This document shows, one piece after another, positions 1 through 4,820 of a DNA stretch of 5,291 bases. The stretch lies in the NCBI GenBank assembly GCA_003164275.1, contig PLSY01000255.1:1-5291 (forward strand), in the 5' to 3' direction. This DNA is from Acidimicrobiaceae bacterium. Its GTDB lineage: Bacteria; Actinomycetota; Acidimicrobiia; Acidimicrobiales; RAAP-2. Position numbers and translations under genes: made by a program. Each line of letters begins with the position of its first letter. Within the stretch, counting starts at the first letter, position 1. The notes below the pieces were generated by a model. It was not told the DNA's origin and did not search any database. It worked only from the letters and a program-made list of their open reading frames with translations.

Positions 1-166
1 TTTCCGGTCGAGGCTCAGACCTCCCACTTCGGGGGTCCGATTTGGGGGATACCATGCTCGACCGTGAGGCTCTTGAACGACTGGGGCTGTTCGTGCGCAA
101 ATGTGTTGGGATGCAACCATCGGAGATTGCCATGGAGAGCATGAACTAGCAGCTCGAAGACCACCC
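1..166. other. Upstream flank of tRNA-Leu, no supported gene
   Basis: I see no gene here that I can defend. One plus-strand frame is open from the window edge to a TAG at 147-149. It has an internal ATG at 54 that would give 31 residues, preceded by a G-rich stretch. Its third-position G/C content is only about 60 percent, clearly below the fatty-acid genes in this window, so it may be chance or the tail of a gene cut by the edge. No convincing -35/-10 pair for the tRNA could be picked out. Confidence 0.4.
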
Positions 167-249
167 GCCCGGGTGGCGGAATGGCAGACGCGGTGGACTC
201 AAAATCCACTGTCCGAAAGGGCGTGCGGGTTCGAATCCCGCCCCGGGCA
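167..249 (+). tRNA. tRNA-Leu, anticodon CAA
   Basis: This is a class II tRNA for leucine that reads UUG codons. The acceptor stem pairs GCCCGGG (167-173) with CCCGGGC (242-248), with discriminator A at 249. The anticodon stem GTGGA (193-197) pairs with TCCAC (205-209) around the loop CTCAAAA, which places the anticodon CAA at 200-202. The long variable arm typical of Leu tRNAs forms GTCC (211-214), loop GAAA, GGGC (219-222) with one G-U pair. The T arm is GCGGG (225-229), loop TTCGAAT, CCCGC (237-241). Bases after the discriminator read CCCA, so an exact CCA end is not encoded and would be added after transcription. The gene converges with the SDR gene on the opposite strand. Confidence 0.97.
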
Positions 250-261
250 CCCATTGGCATT

Positions 262-297
262 GACCTCAGAGCTCAGCTGGGTCTCGGCCTACCCGAG
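262..297. terminator. Possible hairpins between convergent tRNA and SDR
   Basis: Two small stem-loops lie where the tRNA-Leu gene and the minus-strand SDR gene converge. The first pairs GACC-CAG (262-269, with T266 bulged) with CTGGGTC (277-283). The second pairs CTCGG (283-287) with CCGAG (293-297) and overlaps the SDR stop codon. Neither is followed by a T tract on either strand, so they are not classical intrinsic terminators. The call rests on position and pairing only. Confidence 0.22.
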
Positions 298-1053
298 GGC
301 CGGATCAGGGAGTATCGAGATCGTCGGAATGCAGGTCGGCGCAGCCAGCACCGAGACGAGTGTCTCGGCCACCTCATCGCAACCCATGTAACCGGGGCCG
401 TTGTCGAACAGATGACCGCGTCTGTCCCACACGGCTGCGAGCTCGGTCAACAGGTCCGAATCCCAAGTGGACGTCACCCCAGTCCCGAGGGTCATACCGA
501 TGGCCACCGAGGAGAAGGAGATCTCGGGGTGCTCGCTGCGCCACGCTCTGGCCAGCTCCTCTAGTGCCGCCTTGCTCGATGCGTAGGCGCCCATGCCGGG
601 CAGCGGGCGCCCGACCGAGGTGGCCGAGATGAGCACCACTCGGCCCTTGGCAGCCTCCAGGTGTGACAGAGCGGCTCGGATGACCAATGAGGCTCCGATG
701 ACGTTGGTGGCGAACAGGTTTGCCCATGCCCCGGCATCGACGTTCTCGATCCGGATGAGGGGGTCGATACCGGTGGCGTAGACGACGGCATCGAGACCCC
801 CGAAGGCCGAGACCATCTCGTCAACGGTCCGCTCGACCGAGTGCTCGTCGCAGACGTCGCAGCCGATGGCACGGGCCTCGGTTCCGGCCTCTTTGACCGC
901 TCCTTCCAACAGATCCATGCGTCGGGCCGCGAAACCGACCAGTGCGCCTTCGGAGGCAGCCTTGAGGCCGATGGCCCGTCCGACACCCGATGAGGCCCCG
1001 ACGACCAGGACCCTGCGGCGGGCCAATCGACCAGTGTGTGACTCGGAGTTCAC
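289..1053 (-). CDS. SDR-family oxidoreductase lacking the canonical catalytic Ser
   Basis: This is a classical-size short-chain dehydrogenase/reductase, expected to be a cytosolic NAD(P)(H)-dependent oxidoreductase. From the GTG at 1053 it has 254 residues. It shows the Rossmann glycine motif GASSGVG at 19-25, the adenine-pocket Asp in CDV (D66), the structural Asn in ATNVIG (N117), and the catalytic YASSK (Y157, K161). The usual NAG motif reads YATG (92-95). The position 13 residues before the Tyr, normally Ser, is Ala144, so its chemistry may be altered. I chose this start because it puts the glycine motif at the usual distance from the N-terminus, although its Shine-Dalgarno is poor. A GTG at 1125 would give 278 residues and lies 12 bases after a perfect GGAGGTGA (1145-1138). 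The gene sits downstream of the kinase gene on the same strand, probably co-transcribed. The substrate is unknown. Confidence 0.9.
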   Translation of the reverse strand: MNSESHTGRLARRRVLVVGASSGVGRAIGLKAASEGALVGFAARRMDLLEGAVKEAGTEARAIGCDVCDEHSVERTVDEMVSAFGGLDAVVYATGIDPLIRIENVDAGAWANLFATNVIGASLVIRAALSHLEAAKGRVVLISATSVGRPLPGMGAYASSKAALEELARAWRSEHPEISFSSVAIGMTLGTGVTSTWDSDLLTELAAVWDRRGHLFDNGPGYMGCDEVAETLVSVLAAPTCIPTISILPDPALG

Positions 1054-1151
1054 CGCCCGACCGCCGGTTGCGCGTACGGGTCGCCAACCGATGCTCTGGC
1101 CACGCTTCGGACGAACATCGGACACAGCCGGGGATCGTCACCTCCGGTCAT
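1050..1151 (-). CDS. Possible 33-codon bridging ORF
   Basis: This short frame begins MTGGDD and ends AVGR. Its ATG (1151-1149) overlaps the kinase TGA as ATGA, and its own TGA (1052-1050) overlaps the SDR GTG (1053) as GTGA. The Shine-Dalgarno AGAGGTGA (1163-1156) lies 4 bases before the ATG and is the best-placed ribosome site in this junction. Third-position G/C is about 70 percent, which does not separate it clearly from the competing SDR extension frame. It could couple translation of the SDR to the kinase, encode a tiny protein, or be chance. I recognise no domain in it. Confidence 0.28.
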   Translation of the reverse strand: MTGGDDPRLCPMFVRSVARASVGDPYAQPAVGR

Positions 1152-2206
1152 GGGTTCACCTCTTTCATCAGGTCGGCCAGGACAGCCGTGGCCGGGTTGT
1201 CACGCCAGATGACCTGGTCGTCGGACACGACCCCACGGGCCACCCATCGGTTCATCACGAGCACCACGGTCGTTGCGAATCGCAGGGCAGAGAACACTTC
1301 ATACCAATCCGTGTCGCCGATGGCCACGCCGGCGACACGCTCGTATTCGGCTCGCTGCTCCGCCCGGTCAGGCTCGCCGGGAAGACCAGCAATGCCCGAG
1401 ATCTCGTGCATCCAGCGGTCGAACATGAGCCACCACCCGACATCCAGCTCCCGAGGTCCGATGGCCGCGCCCTCGAAATCGGTGACACAGGCCACGTTGA
1501 AGTTCTGCCAGATCATGTTGCCGGGCCGGGCGTCACCCCATGACAGCACCGGAGGGCTGGGAGCCGGCAGACACTCGTGCAGCCACAGGAGGGACTGCTC
1601 GATCAGAGGCGACGATCGACCGGCCAAACCGTCACTCAGGCTCTCCTCCCACACCTCGAGCTGCCGCACTGCGCCCACTGCCACCCCGGCTGGGCGCAAG
1701 GCATCGAGAGCCGGATCGTCGAGTTCGGTCTTGTGGAACTGGGCGAGCACCCCGAGGCCTTCGGTCACCAGCTGCGAGCGCTCGGAATCCGAAGCATCGA
1801 CGCAGAACCCGCTTCGGGTGTACGGGGGGTCTTCGCCTGGGACATCGCCTGGGACGTGGACCATGACAAAGAACGCGGACCCGAGGACGTCTGGATCCTC
1901 CTCGAGTCCCAGGCTCTGGGCGACCGGTATGCGACCGCTGCGTCGCAGTGCGTCCATGATCGAATGCTGCAGGACCACTCCGGTGGTGGTGCCGGGTGAC
2001 TGGGCCGGGTAGATGGGAGGGTCGGGGGTATCCCGCCGCAAGACGAGCTTCTGGCTCGAGCCGTCGTCCCAGGCGGCGCGAAAGACCAGGTTTTCAGCCG
2101 AGTACCCGCTCCCTGGCTTCCCGAGTGCCGTCAGGGTGGGACGACCGTGACCCGACCGCCGCCCCAGCCACCCAGACAGGCTTTCCAACAGTTCGTCTTC
2201 CCCCAT
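1148..2206 (-). CDS. APH-fold phosphotransferase, ACAD10-like family
   Basis: This 352-residue protein is a kinase of the aminoglycoside phosphotransferase/choline kinase fold, closest in style to the ACAD10-like phosphotransferase family. The N-terminal lobe has a glycine-rich loop (GSGYSAENLVF, 32-42) and the strand KLVLRRD (53-59). The catalytic loop is WGDARPGN (223-230), with D225 as catalytic base and N230 as metal ligand. The second metal Asp is in TDFEGAAIGPRELD (D243). The family's usual HGD reads WGD here. Length is normal for a stand-alone member. In human ACAD10/ACAD11 a related domain phosphorylates 4-hydroxyacyl substrates, so a hydroxyacyl or similar lipid substrate is possible, but nothing here fixes it. 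Antibiotic resistance is not implied. The ATG at 2206 has no Shine-Dalgarno; a -10-like TACTAA ends 9 bases upstream. The gene is divergent from fabD and upstream of the SDR gene. Confidence 0.88.
   Translation of the reverse strand: MGEDELLESLSGWLGRRSGHGRPTLTALGKPGSGYSAENLVFRAAWDDGSSQKLVLRRDTPDPPIYPAQSPGTTTGVVLQHSIMDALRRSGRIPVAQSLGLEEDPDVLGSAFFVMVHVPGDVPGEDPPYTRSGFCVDASDSERSQLVTEGLGVLAQFHKTELDDPALDALRPAGVAVGAVRQLEVWEESLSDGLAGRSSPLIEQSLLWLHECLPAPSPPVLSWGDARPGNMIWQNFNVACVTDFEGAAIGPRELDVGWWLMFDRWMHEISGIAGLPGEPDRAEQRAEYERVAGVAIGDTDWYEVFSALRFATTVVLVMNRWVARGVVSDDQVIWRDNPATAVLADLMKEVNP
1156..1163 (-). promoter_or_regulatory. Shine-Dalgarno inside the kinase 3' end
   Basis: The minus strand reads AGAGGTGA, 4 bases before the ATG at 1151. 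It lies within the last codons of the kinase gene and would support reinitiation at the ATGA overlap. A second, perfect GGAGGTGA lies at 1145-1138, with 12 bases to the alternative SDR start GTG at 1125. Confidence 0.4.
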
Positions 2207-2215
2207 ACTCAGGTT

Positions 2216-2221
2216 TTAGTA
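2216..2221 (-). promoter_or_regulatory. Candidate -10 box for a near-leaderless kinase mRNA
   Basis: On the minus strand TACTAA lies in a small A/T-rich island, with 9 bases to the kinase ATG at 2206. A transcript starting about 7 bases after it would have almost no leader, which fits the lack of a Shine-Dalgarno before that ATG. No good -35 hexamer lies at the expected distance. Confidence 0.3.
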
Positions 2222-2386
2222 CCGGAAGGCCCGGGAGAGGCACCGGTGTGAGGGTCGACCGGGATGCGCGACGAGAACCCCGAGAGTCTCTTTTCGCCGC
2301 CTCCCAAACTACTTCGATCCCCGCCGATGCTCGGCCCGGCGCGCCGGCCGGTCGAGATGCCAATCCGAACGGATGAACAGCAGGAG

Positions 2387-2404
2387 ACCCGGTGACCACC
2401 GGGT
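2387..2404. repeat. Perfect 7-bp inverted repeat upstream of fabD
   Basis: ACCCGGT (2387-2393) and its exact complement ACCGGGT (2398-2404) flank the 4 bases GACC. It lies about 85 bases before the fabD start. It could be a protein-binding operator or an RNA hairpin in the leader. There is no T tract, so it is not an intrinsic terminator. Confidence 0.5.
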
Positions 2405-2448
2405 AATCACCAACAGCGGTCAGGTCCGTGCCACACTTGTCCGGCTGT

Positions 2449-2467
2449 TCGGTCGCCCTTCGGCCGA
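2449..2467 (+). promoter_or_regulatory. Stem-loop in the fabD leader next to the RBS
   Basis: TCGGTCG (2449-2455) pairs with CGGCCGA (2461-2467) through seven pairs including one G-U, with a 5-base loop CCCTT. It ends 7 bases before the fabD Shine-Dalgarno. It could stabilise the mRNA end or tune translation. The pairing is directly visible; a function is only inferred. Confidence 0.35.
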
Positions 2468-2474
2468 GGCATTC

Positions 2475-2482
2475 GAGAGGAG
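2475..2482 (+). promoter_or_regulatory. fabD ribosome binding site
   Basis: GAGAGGAG lies 7 bases before the GTG at 2490. It is well placed and fixes that start, with the conserved FPGQGSQ motif beginning only five residues in. Confidence 0.8.
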
Positions 2483-2489
2483 TCGGTAG

Positions 2490-3746
2490 GTGCTGGCCTT
2501 TACGTTCCCGGGACAGGGTTCACAGCGATCCGGAATGGGACACGCCTGGGTCGAGCATCCCTCCTGGGAGGTGACGGCGGAAGCCTCCGAGGTGGCCGGC
2601 CGGGATCTCACCAGCCTGTTGCTGGACGCTCCCATGGAAGAGCTGACACAGACGGCCAATGCCCAGTTGGCCACCTTCGTGACTAGCCTTATCGTCTTGG
2701 ATGCAGTCGAGCGGCTCGGCCTCCTGCCAGGCGCCTGTGCCGGACACAGCCTCGGGGAGTACACCGCCTTGGTGGCGTCGGGTGCACTCTCCTTGGCTGA
2801 TGGGACCCGTCTCGTGATCGAGCGTGGCAACGCCATGCAGGCGGCGGCCGATGAGCGGCCGGGCACCATGGCTGCCCTGATCGGCATCGCCGATGACGAC
2901 GCCGAGGCGGCGTGTCAACGGGCCGAAGATGACGTCTGGGTGGCCAACTACAACGCCCCCGGACAGGTGGTGATTTCTGGCACGGTGGCCGGTATCGCCA
3001 AAGCCAGCGAACGGGCGAAAGAGCTCGGGGCGAAGCGAGTGCTCCCGATTCCGGTCGGGGGTGCCTTCCACACCCAGTTGATGTTGCCCGCCCGCAGCCG
3101 TCTGCGCGAGACCCTCGAGGACGTCGAGTTCCATTCCCCAGAGGTCCCGGTGGTGGCGAACGTCGACGCTCGGGTCCACACCGACGGGGCGGAGTGGCCG
3201 GGGCTCCTCTCCTCGCAACTGTGCAGCCCCGTGCGGTGGCGACAGTCGCTCGAGGCGCTGAGCGGCCGGGGTGCGACCGTTCTCGCCGAGCTCGGACCTG
3301 GTGGCGTGCTGACCGGCATGGTGCGACGCACCATCCCTGACGTGCGGGGGGTGAGCGTCGCCGTACCGGCCGACCTCGACAAGCTGATGGACACCGTGGC
3401 CGGCACCGAGGAGTGGACGGCCTCCGCCCAGTCCCACCAGGGCGAGCACCTCTACACCTCCGAACGGGTGATTGTGAGCCCCGCCCCCGGGGTCTTCGAG
3501 CCGGACATCCATCTCGCTGCGCTGGAGAGCACGGCCCTGGCCGAGGCCACCGCCGCCCCAGGAAGCGGTGCGGGGGCGGAGCCCGGCTCGATGCTCGCCG
3601 TGGGCGACCGGGTCGGAACGGTCGGGCTGACCGACGTGCGCACGCCGTTCCACGGGATCCTCGTCCGGTGGCTGGCCGTCCGAGGCGAACGGGTGGTCGA
3701 GGGTCAACCCGTCGCCTGGATCCGCACCGAAGCGAGCTCGTCGTGA
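2490..3746 (+). CDS. fabD: FabD malonyltransferase with C-terminal BCCP-like domain
   Basis: This enzyme moves malonyl from CoA to the phosphopantetheine arm of ACP, supplying extender units to type II fatty-acid synthesis in the cytosol. Residues 1 to about 300 are a complete FabD: FPGQGSQ (6-12, oxyanion Gln9), GHSLGEY with nucleophile Ser87, Arg112 for the malonyl carboxylate, NAPGQVVISG (155-164), catalytic His194 in GAFHT, and GPGGVLTG (269-276). The family usually ends near residue 310, but this protein has 418. Residues about 325-413 resemble a biotinyl/lipoyl barrel: SPAPGVFEP (330-338), an Ala/Gly-rich insert (about 340-366), VGDRVGTVG (371-379), then TPFHGIL and GERVVEGQPVAWI. The biotinylation motif is absent and residues 301-418 have no lysine. 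The fusion is in frame and shares the GTGA overlap with fabG. The FabD call is very secure; the extra domain's identity is inferred. Confidence 0.97.
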   Translation: MLAFTFPGQGSQRSGMGHAWVEHPSWEVTAEASEVAGRDLTSLLLDAPMEELTQTANAQLATFVTSLIVLDAVERLGLLPGACAGHSLGEYTALVASGALSLADGTRLVIERGNAMQAAADERPGTMAALIGIADDDAEAACQRAEDDVWVANYNAPGQVVISGTVAGIAKASERAKELGAKRVLPIPVGGAFHTQLMLPARSRLRETLEDVEFHSPEVPVVANVDARVHTDGAEWPGLLSSQLCSPVRWRQSLEALSGRGATVLAELGPGGVLTGMVRRTIPDVRGVSVAVPADLDKLMDTVAGTEEWTASAQSHQGEHLYTSERVIVSPAPGVFEPDIHLAALESTALAEATAAPGSGAGAEPGSMLAVGDRVGTVGLTDVRTPFHGILVRWLAVRGERVVEGQPVAWIRTEASSS

Positions 3747-4498
3747 GCGATGTGATCCAAGACGGGCCCGAGGGCGGCCGCGTCGTGCTCATCACCGGGG
3801 CATCCCGGGGCATAGGACTCGCCTGCGCCGAGTGGTTCCTCGCCCGTGGCGACCGGGTAGCCGTGACCTCCAGGTCAGGCGCCATCGAGATCGACATGGC
3901 CGGAGCGGGCGACCGGCTACTCCCGCTGGCCTGCGACGTCACCGATCCAGACCAGGTCAACGCCGCCTTTTCGACCATCGAGGAGACCTGGGGGCCGGTC
4001 GAGGTCCTCGTGGCCAACGCCGGCATCACCCGTGACACCCTGGTCCTGCGGATGAGCGAACAGGCCTGGTCAGAGGTCATCGACACCAACTTGACCGGGG
4101 TCTTTCGCGTCACCAAGCGGGCCTTGACCAAGATGATCCGCCTCCACCGCGGACGGATCATCATGATCTCGTCGATTGGTGCCTTCGTCGGGCTGCCCGG
4201 CCAGGCGAACTACGCCGCCTCCAAGGCCGGCCTGGTCGGAATGGCACGCTCCATGGCTCGCGAGGTGGCGAGTCGAACCATCACCGTGAACGTGGTGGCC
4301 CCGGGCCTGGTCGAAACGAATATGCTCGCGGAACTCGGAGAGGAACGAATGAGCGAGTTTGCAGCCCAGGTGCCTCTGGGGCGGGTGGCCCGCCCCGATG
4401 AGATCGCCGAAGCTGTCGGGTTCCTGGCTTCTGCCGGTGCCGCCTACATCACTGGAGCAGTACTGCCGGTGGACGGTGGACTGGCCATGGGCTGGTAG
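3743..4498 (+). CDS. fabG: 3-ketoacyl-ACP reductase, MabA-like FabG
   Basis: This enzyme reduces 3-ketoacyl-ACP to 3-hydroxyacyl-ACP with NADPH, the first reduction of the elongation cycle. It has 251 residues with every classical SDR landmark: TGASRGIG (18-25), CDVTD (D65), NAG (92-94), Asn116, Ser144 in MISS, Tyr157 and Lys161 in YAASK, and the C-terminal TGAVLPVDGG (238-247). The short segment between the second strand and CDVTD, the phrase GPVEVLV and the ending GLAMGW recall mycobacterial MabA (FabG1) more than E. coli FabG. The GTG at 3743 overlaps the fabD TGA as GTGA and has only a weak Shine-Dalgarno, so translation is probably coupled to fabD. A GTG three codons later is possible. 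Placement between fabD and acpP makes the fatty-acid role secure; the MabA likeness is from memory. Confidence 0.95.
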   Translation: MSDVIQDGPEGGRVVLITGASRGIGLACAEWFLARGDRVAVTSRSGAIEIDMAGAGDRLLPLACDVTDPDQVNAAFSTIEETWGPVEVLVANAGITRDTLVLRMSEQAWSEVIDTNLTGVFRVTKRALTKMIRLHRGRIIMISSIGAFVGLPGQANYAASKAGLVGMARSMAREVASRTITVNVVAPGLVETNMLAELGEERMSEFAAQVPLGRVARPDEIAEAVGFLASAGAAYITGAVLPVDGGLAMGW

Positions 4499-4580
4499 AC
4501 CGACAAGCCTGTGCCAAAAAGGCGTCGTTGTGCGCGATCACCAGCGCCACGAGATGGATCGATGACAAAGGAGCAAGTGA
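4499..4580 (+). other. fabG-acpP spacer with hairpin
   Basis: This 82-base spacer is the only sizeable gap inside the fatty-acid cluster. GTGCGC (4530-4535) pairs with GCGC-AC (4544-4550, with one C bulged) around an 8-base loop, and no T tract follows. It could be a processing or pausing signal that raises acpP mRNA relative to its neighbours. I see no convincing promoter in it. Confidence 0.3.
4567..4573 (+). promoter_or_regulatory. acpP ribosome binding site
   Basis: AAAGGAG lies 7 bases before the GTG at 4581. It is the strongest ribosome site in the plus-strand cluster, which suits the high ACP level a cell needs, and it fixes this start over the nearby out-of-frame GTG at 4577. Confidence 0.85.
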
Positions 4581-4820
4581 GTGAGTAACGACGAGGCATT
4601 CGAGAAGTTCAAGGAGTGCGCAGTTGAGGTCCTACAGGTGCCGGCCGACAAGGTGACCAAAGAGGCCCGGTTCGCCGAGGATCTCGACGCCGACAGCCTT
4701 GACCTGGTTGAACTGGTCATGGCCCTCGAGGAGTCGTTCGACGTCTCCGTCGAGGAGACCGAGCTCGAGGGCATCGAGACGATCGGGCAGGCCTTCGACC
4801 TGATCAACGCCAAGCTCTGA
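4581..4820 (+). CDS. acpP: Acyl carrier protein
   Basis: This is the small acidic carrier that holds growing acyl chains as thioesters on a 4'-phosphopantetheine arm. It has 79 residues, the normal length. The attachment motif DADSLDLVELVMALEE (36-51) is intact, with Ser39 as the modified residue in DSL. Helix II after it is acidic and typical of partner docking, and the tail ends IGQAFDLINAKL. A cysteine at 13 is not a known functional residue. The gene follows fabG after 82 bases and overlaps the ketosynthase start by one base (TGATG), so ACP and ketosynthase synthesis are probably coupled. The holo-ACP synthase needed for activation is not in this window. Confidence 0.97.
   Translation: MSNDEAFEKFKECAVEVLQVPADKVTKEARFAEDLDADSLDLVELVMALEESFDVSVEETELEGIETIGQAFDLINAKL

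Larger units (their letters stand above)
2207..2489. promoter_or_regulatory. Divergent kinase/fabD intergenic region with inverted repeats
   Basis: These 283 bases separate two divergent genes and must contain both promoters. I see no convincing ORF in them. Short perfect palindromes are CACCGGTG (2241-2248), GGTCGACC (2253-2260) and CCGGCGCGCCGG (2336-2347). Spaced inverted repeats are ATCCG-AA-CGGAT (2363-2374) and ACCCGGT-GACC-ACCGGGT (2387-2404). A leader hairpin lies at 2449-2467. Any could be an operator for a fatty-acid regulator, but none matches a site I know, and in DNA this GC-rich some short palindromes arise by chance. I could not place a convincing -35/-10 pair for fabD. Confidence 0.5.

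Noticed and set aside
54..149. 31-codon plus-strand ORF upstream of the tRNA, beginning MLDREALERL
   Set aside because: It has a plausible-looking peptide and a G-rich stretch before the ATG, but third-position G/C is low for this genome and the frame is open to the window edge, so start and identity cannot be judged.
15..260. 81-residue minus-strand ORF across the tRNA
   Set aside because: Most of it is the tRNA-Leu gene read on the other strand, a common false protein; the rest has no recognisable content.
101..564. Plus-strand ORFs at 101-391 and 181-564
   Set aside because: They run through the tRNA and then antisense to the SDR gene; low-complexity Arg/Pro-rich products.
990..2012. 340-residue plus-strand ORF antisense to the kinase
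   Set aside because: Ser/Arg/Pro-rich shadow of the kinase gene; long open antisense frames are expected in high-GC DNA.
1148..2206. Aminoglycoside resistance gene
   Set aside because: Only the fold is shared; motifs and neighbours fit the ACAD10-like phosphotransferases rather than drug-modifying enzymes.
1996..2399. ORFs on both strands extending into the kinase/fabD gap
   Set aside because: Low-complexity sequence, no good ribosome sites, and overlap with the kinase N-terminus; the gap is better read as regulatory.
3462..3728. FabD tail as a working biotin or lipoyl carrier
   Set aside because: There is no EAMKM or DKA motif and no lysine from residue 301 to the end, so neither cofactor could be attached in the normal way.
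2520..4164. Long minus-strand ORFs (395 and 491 residues) antisense to fabD and fabG
   Set aside because: Arg/Pro/Gly-rich translations with no motifs, opposite genes with complete catalytic signatures.
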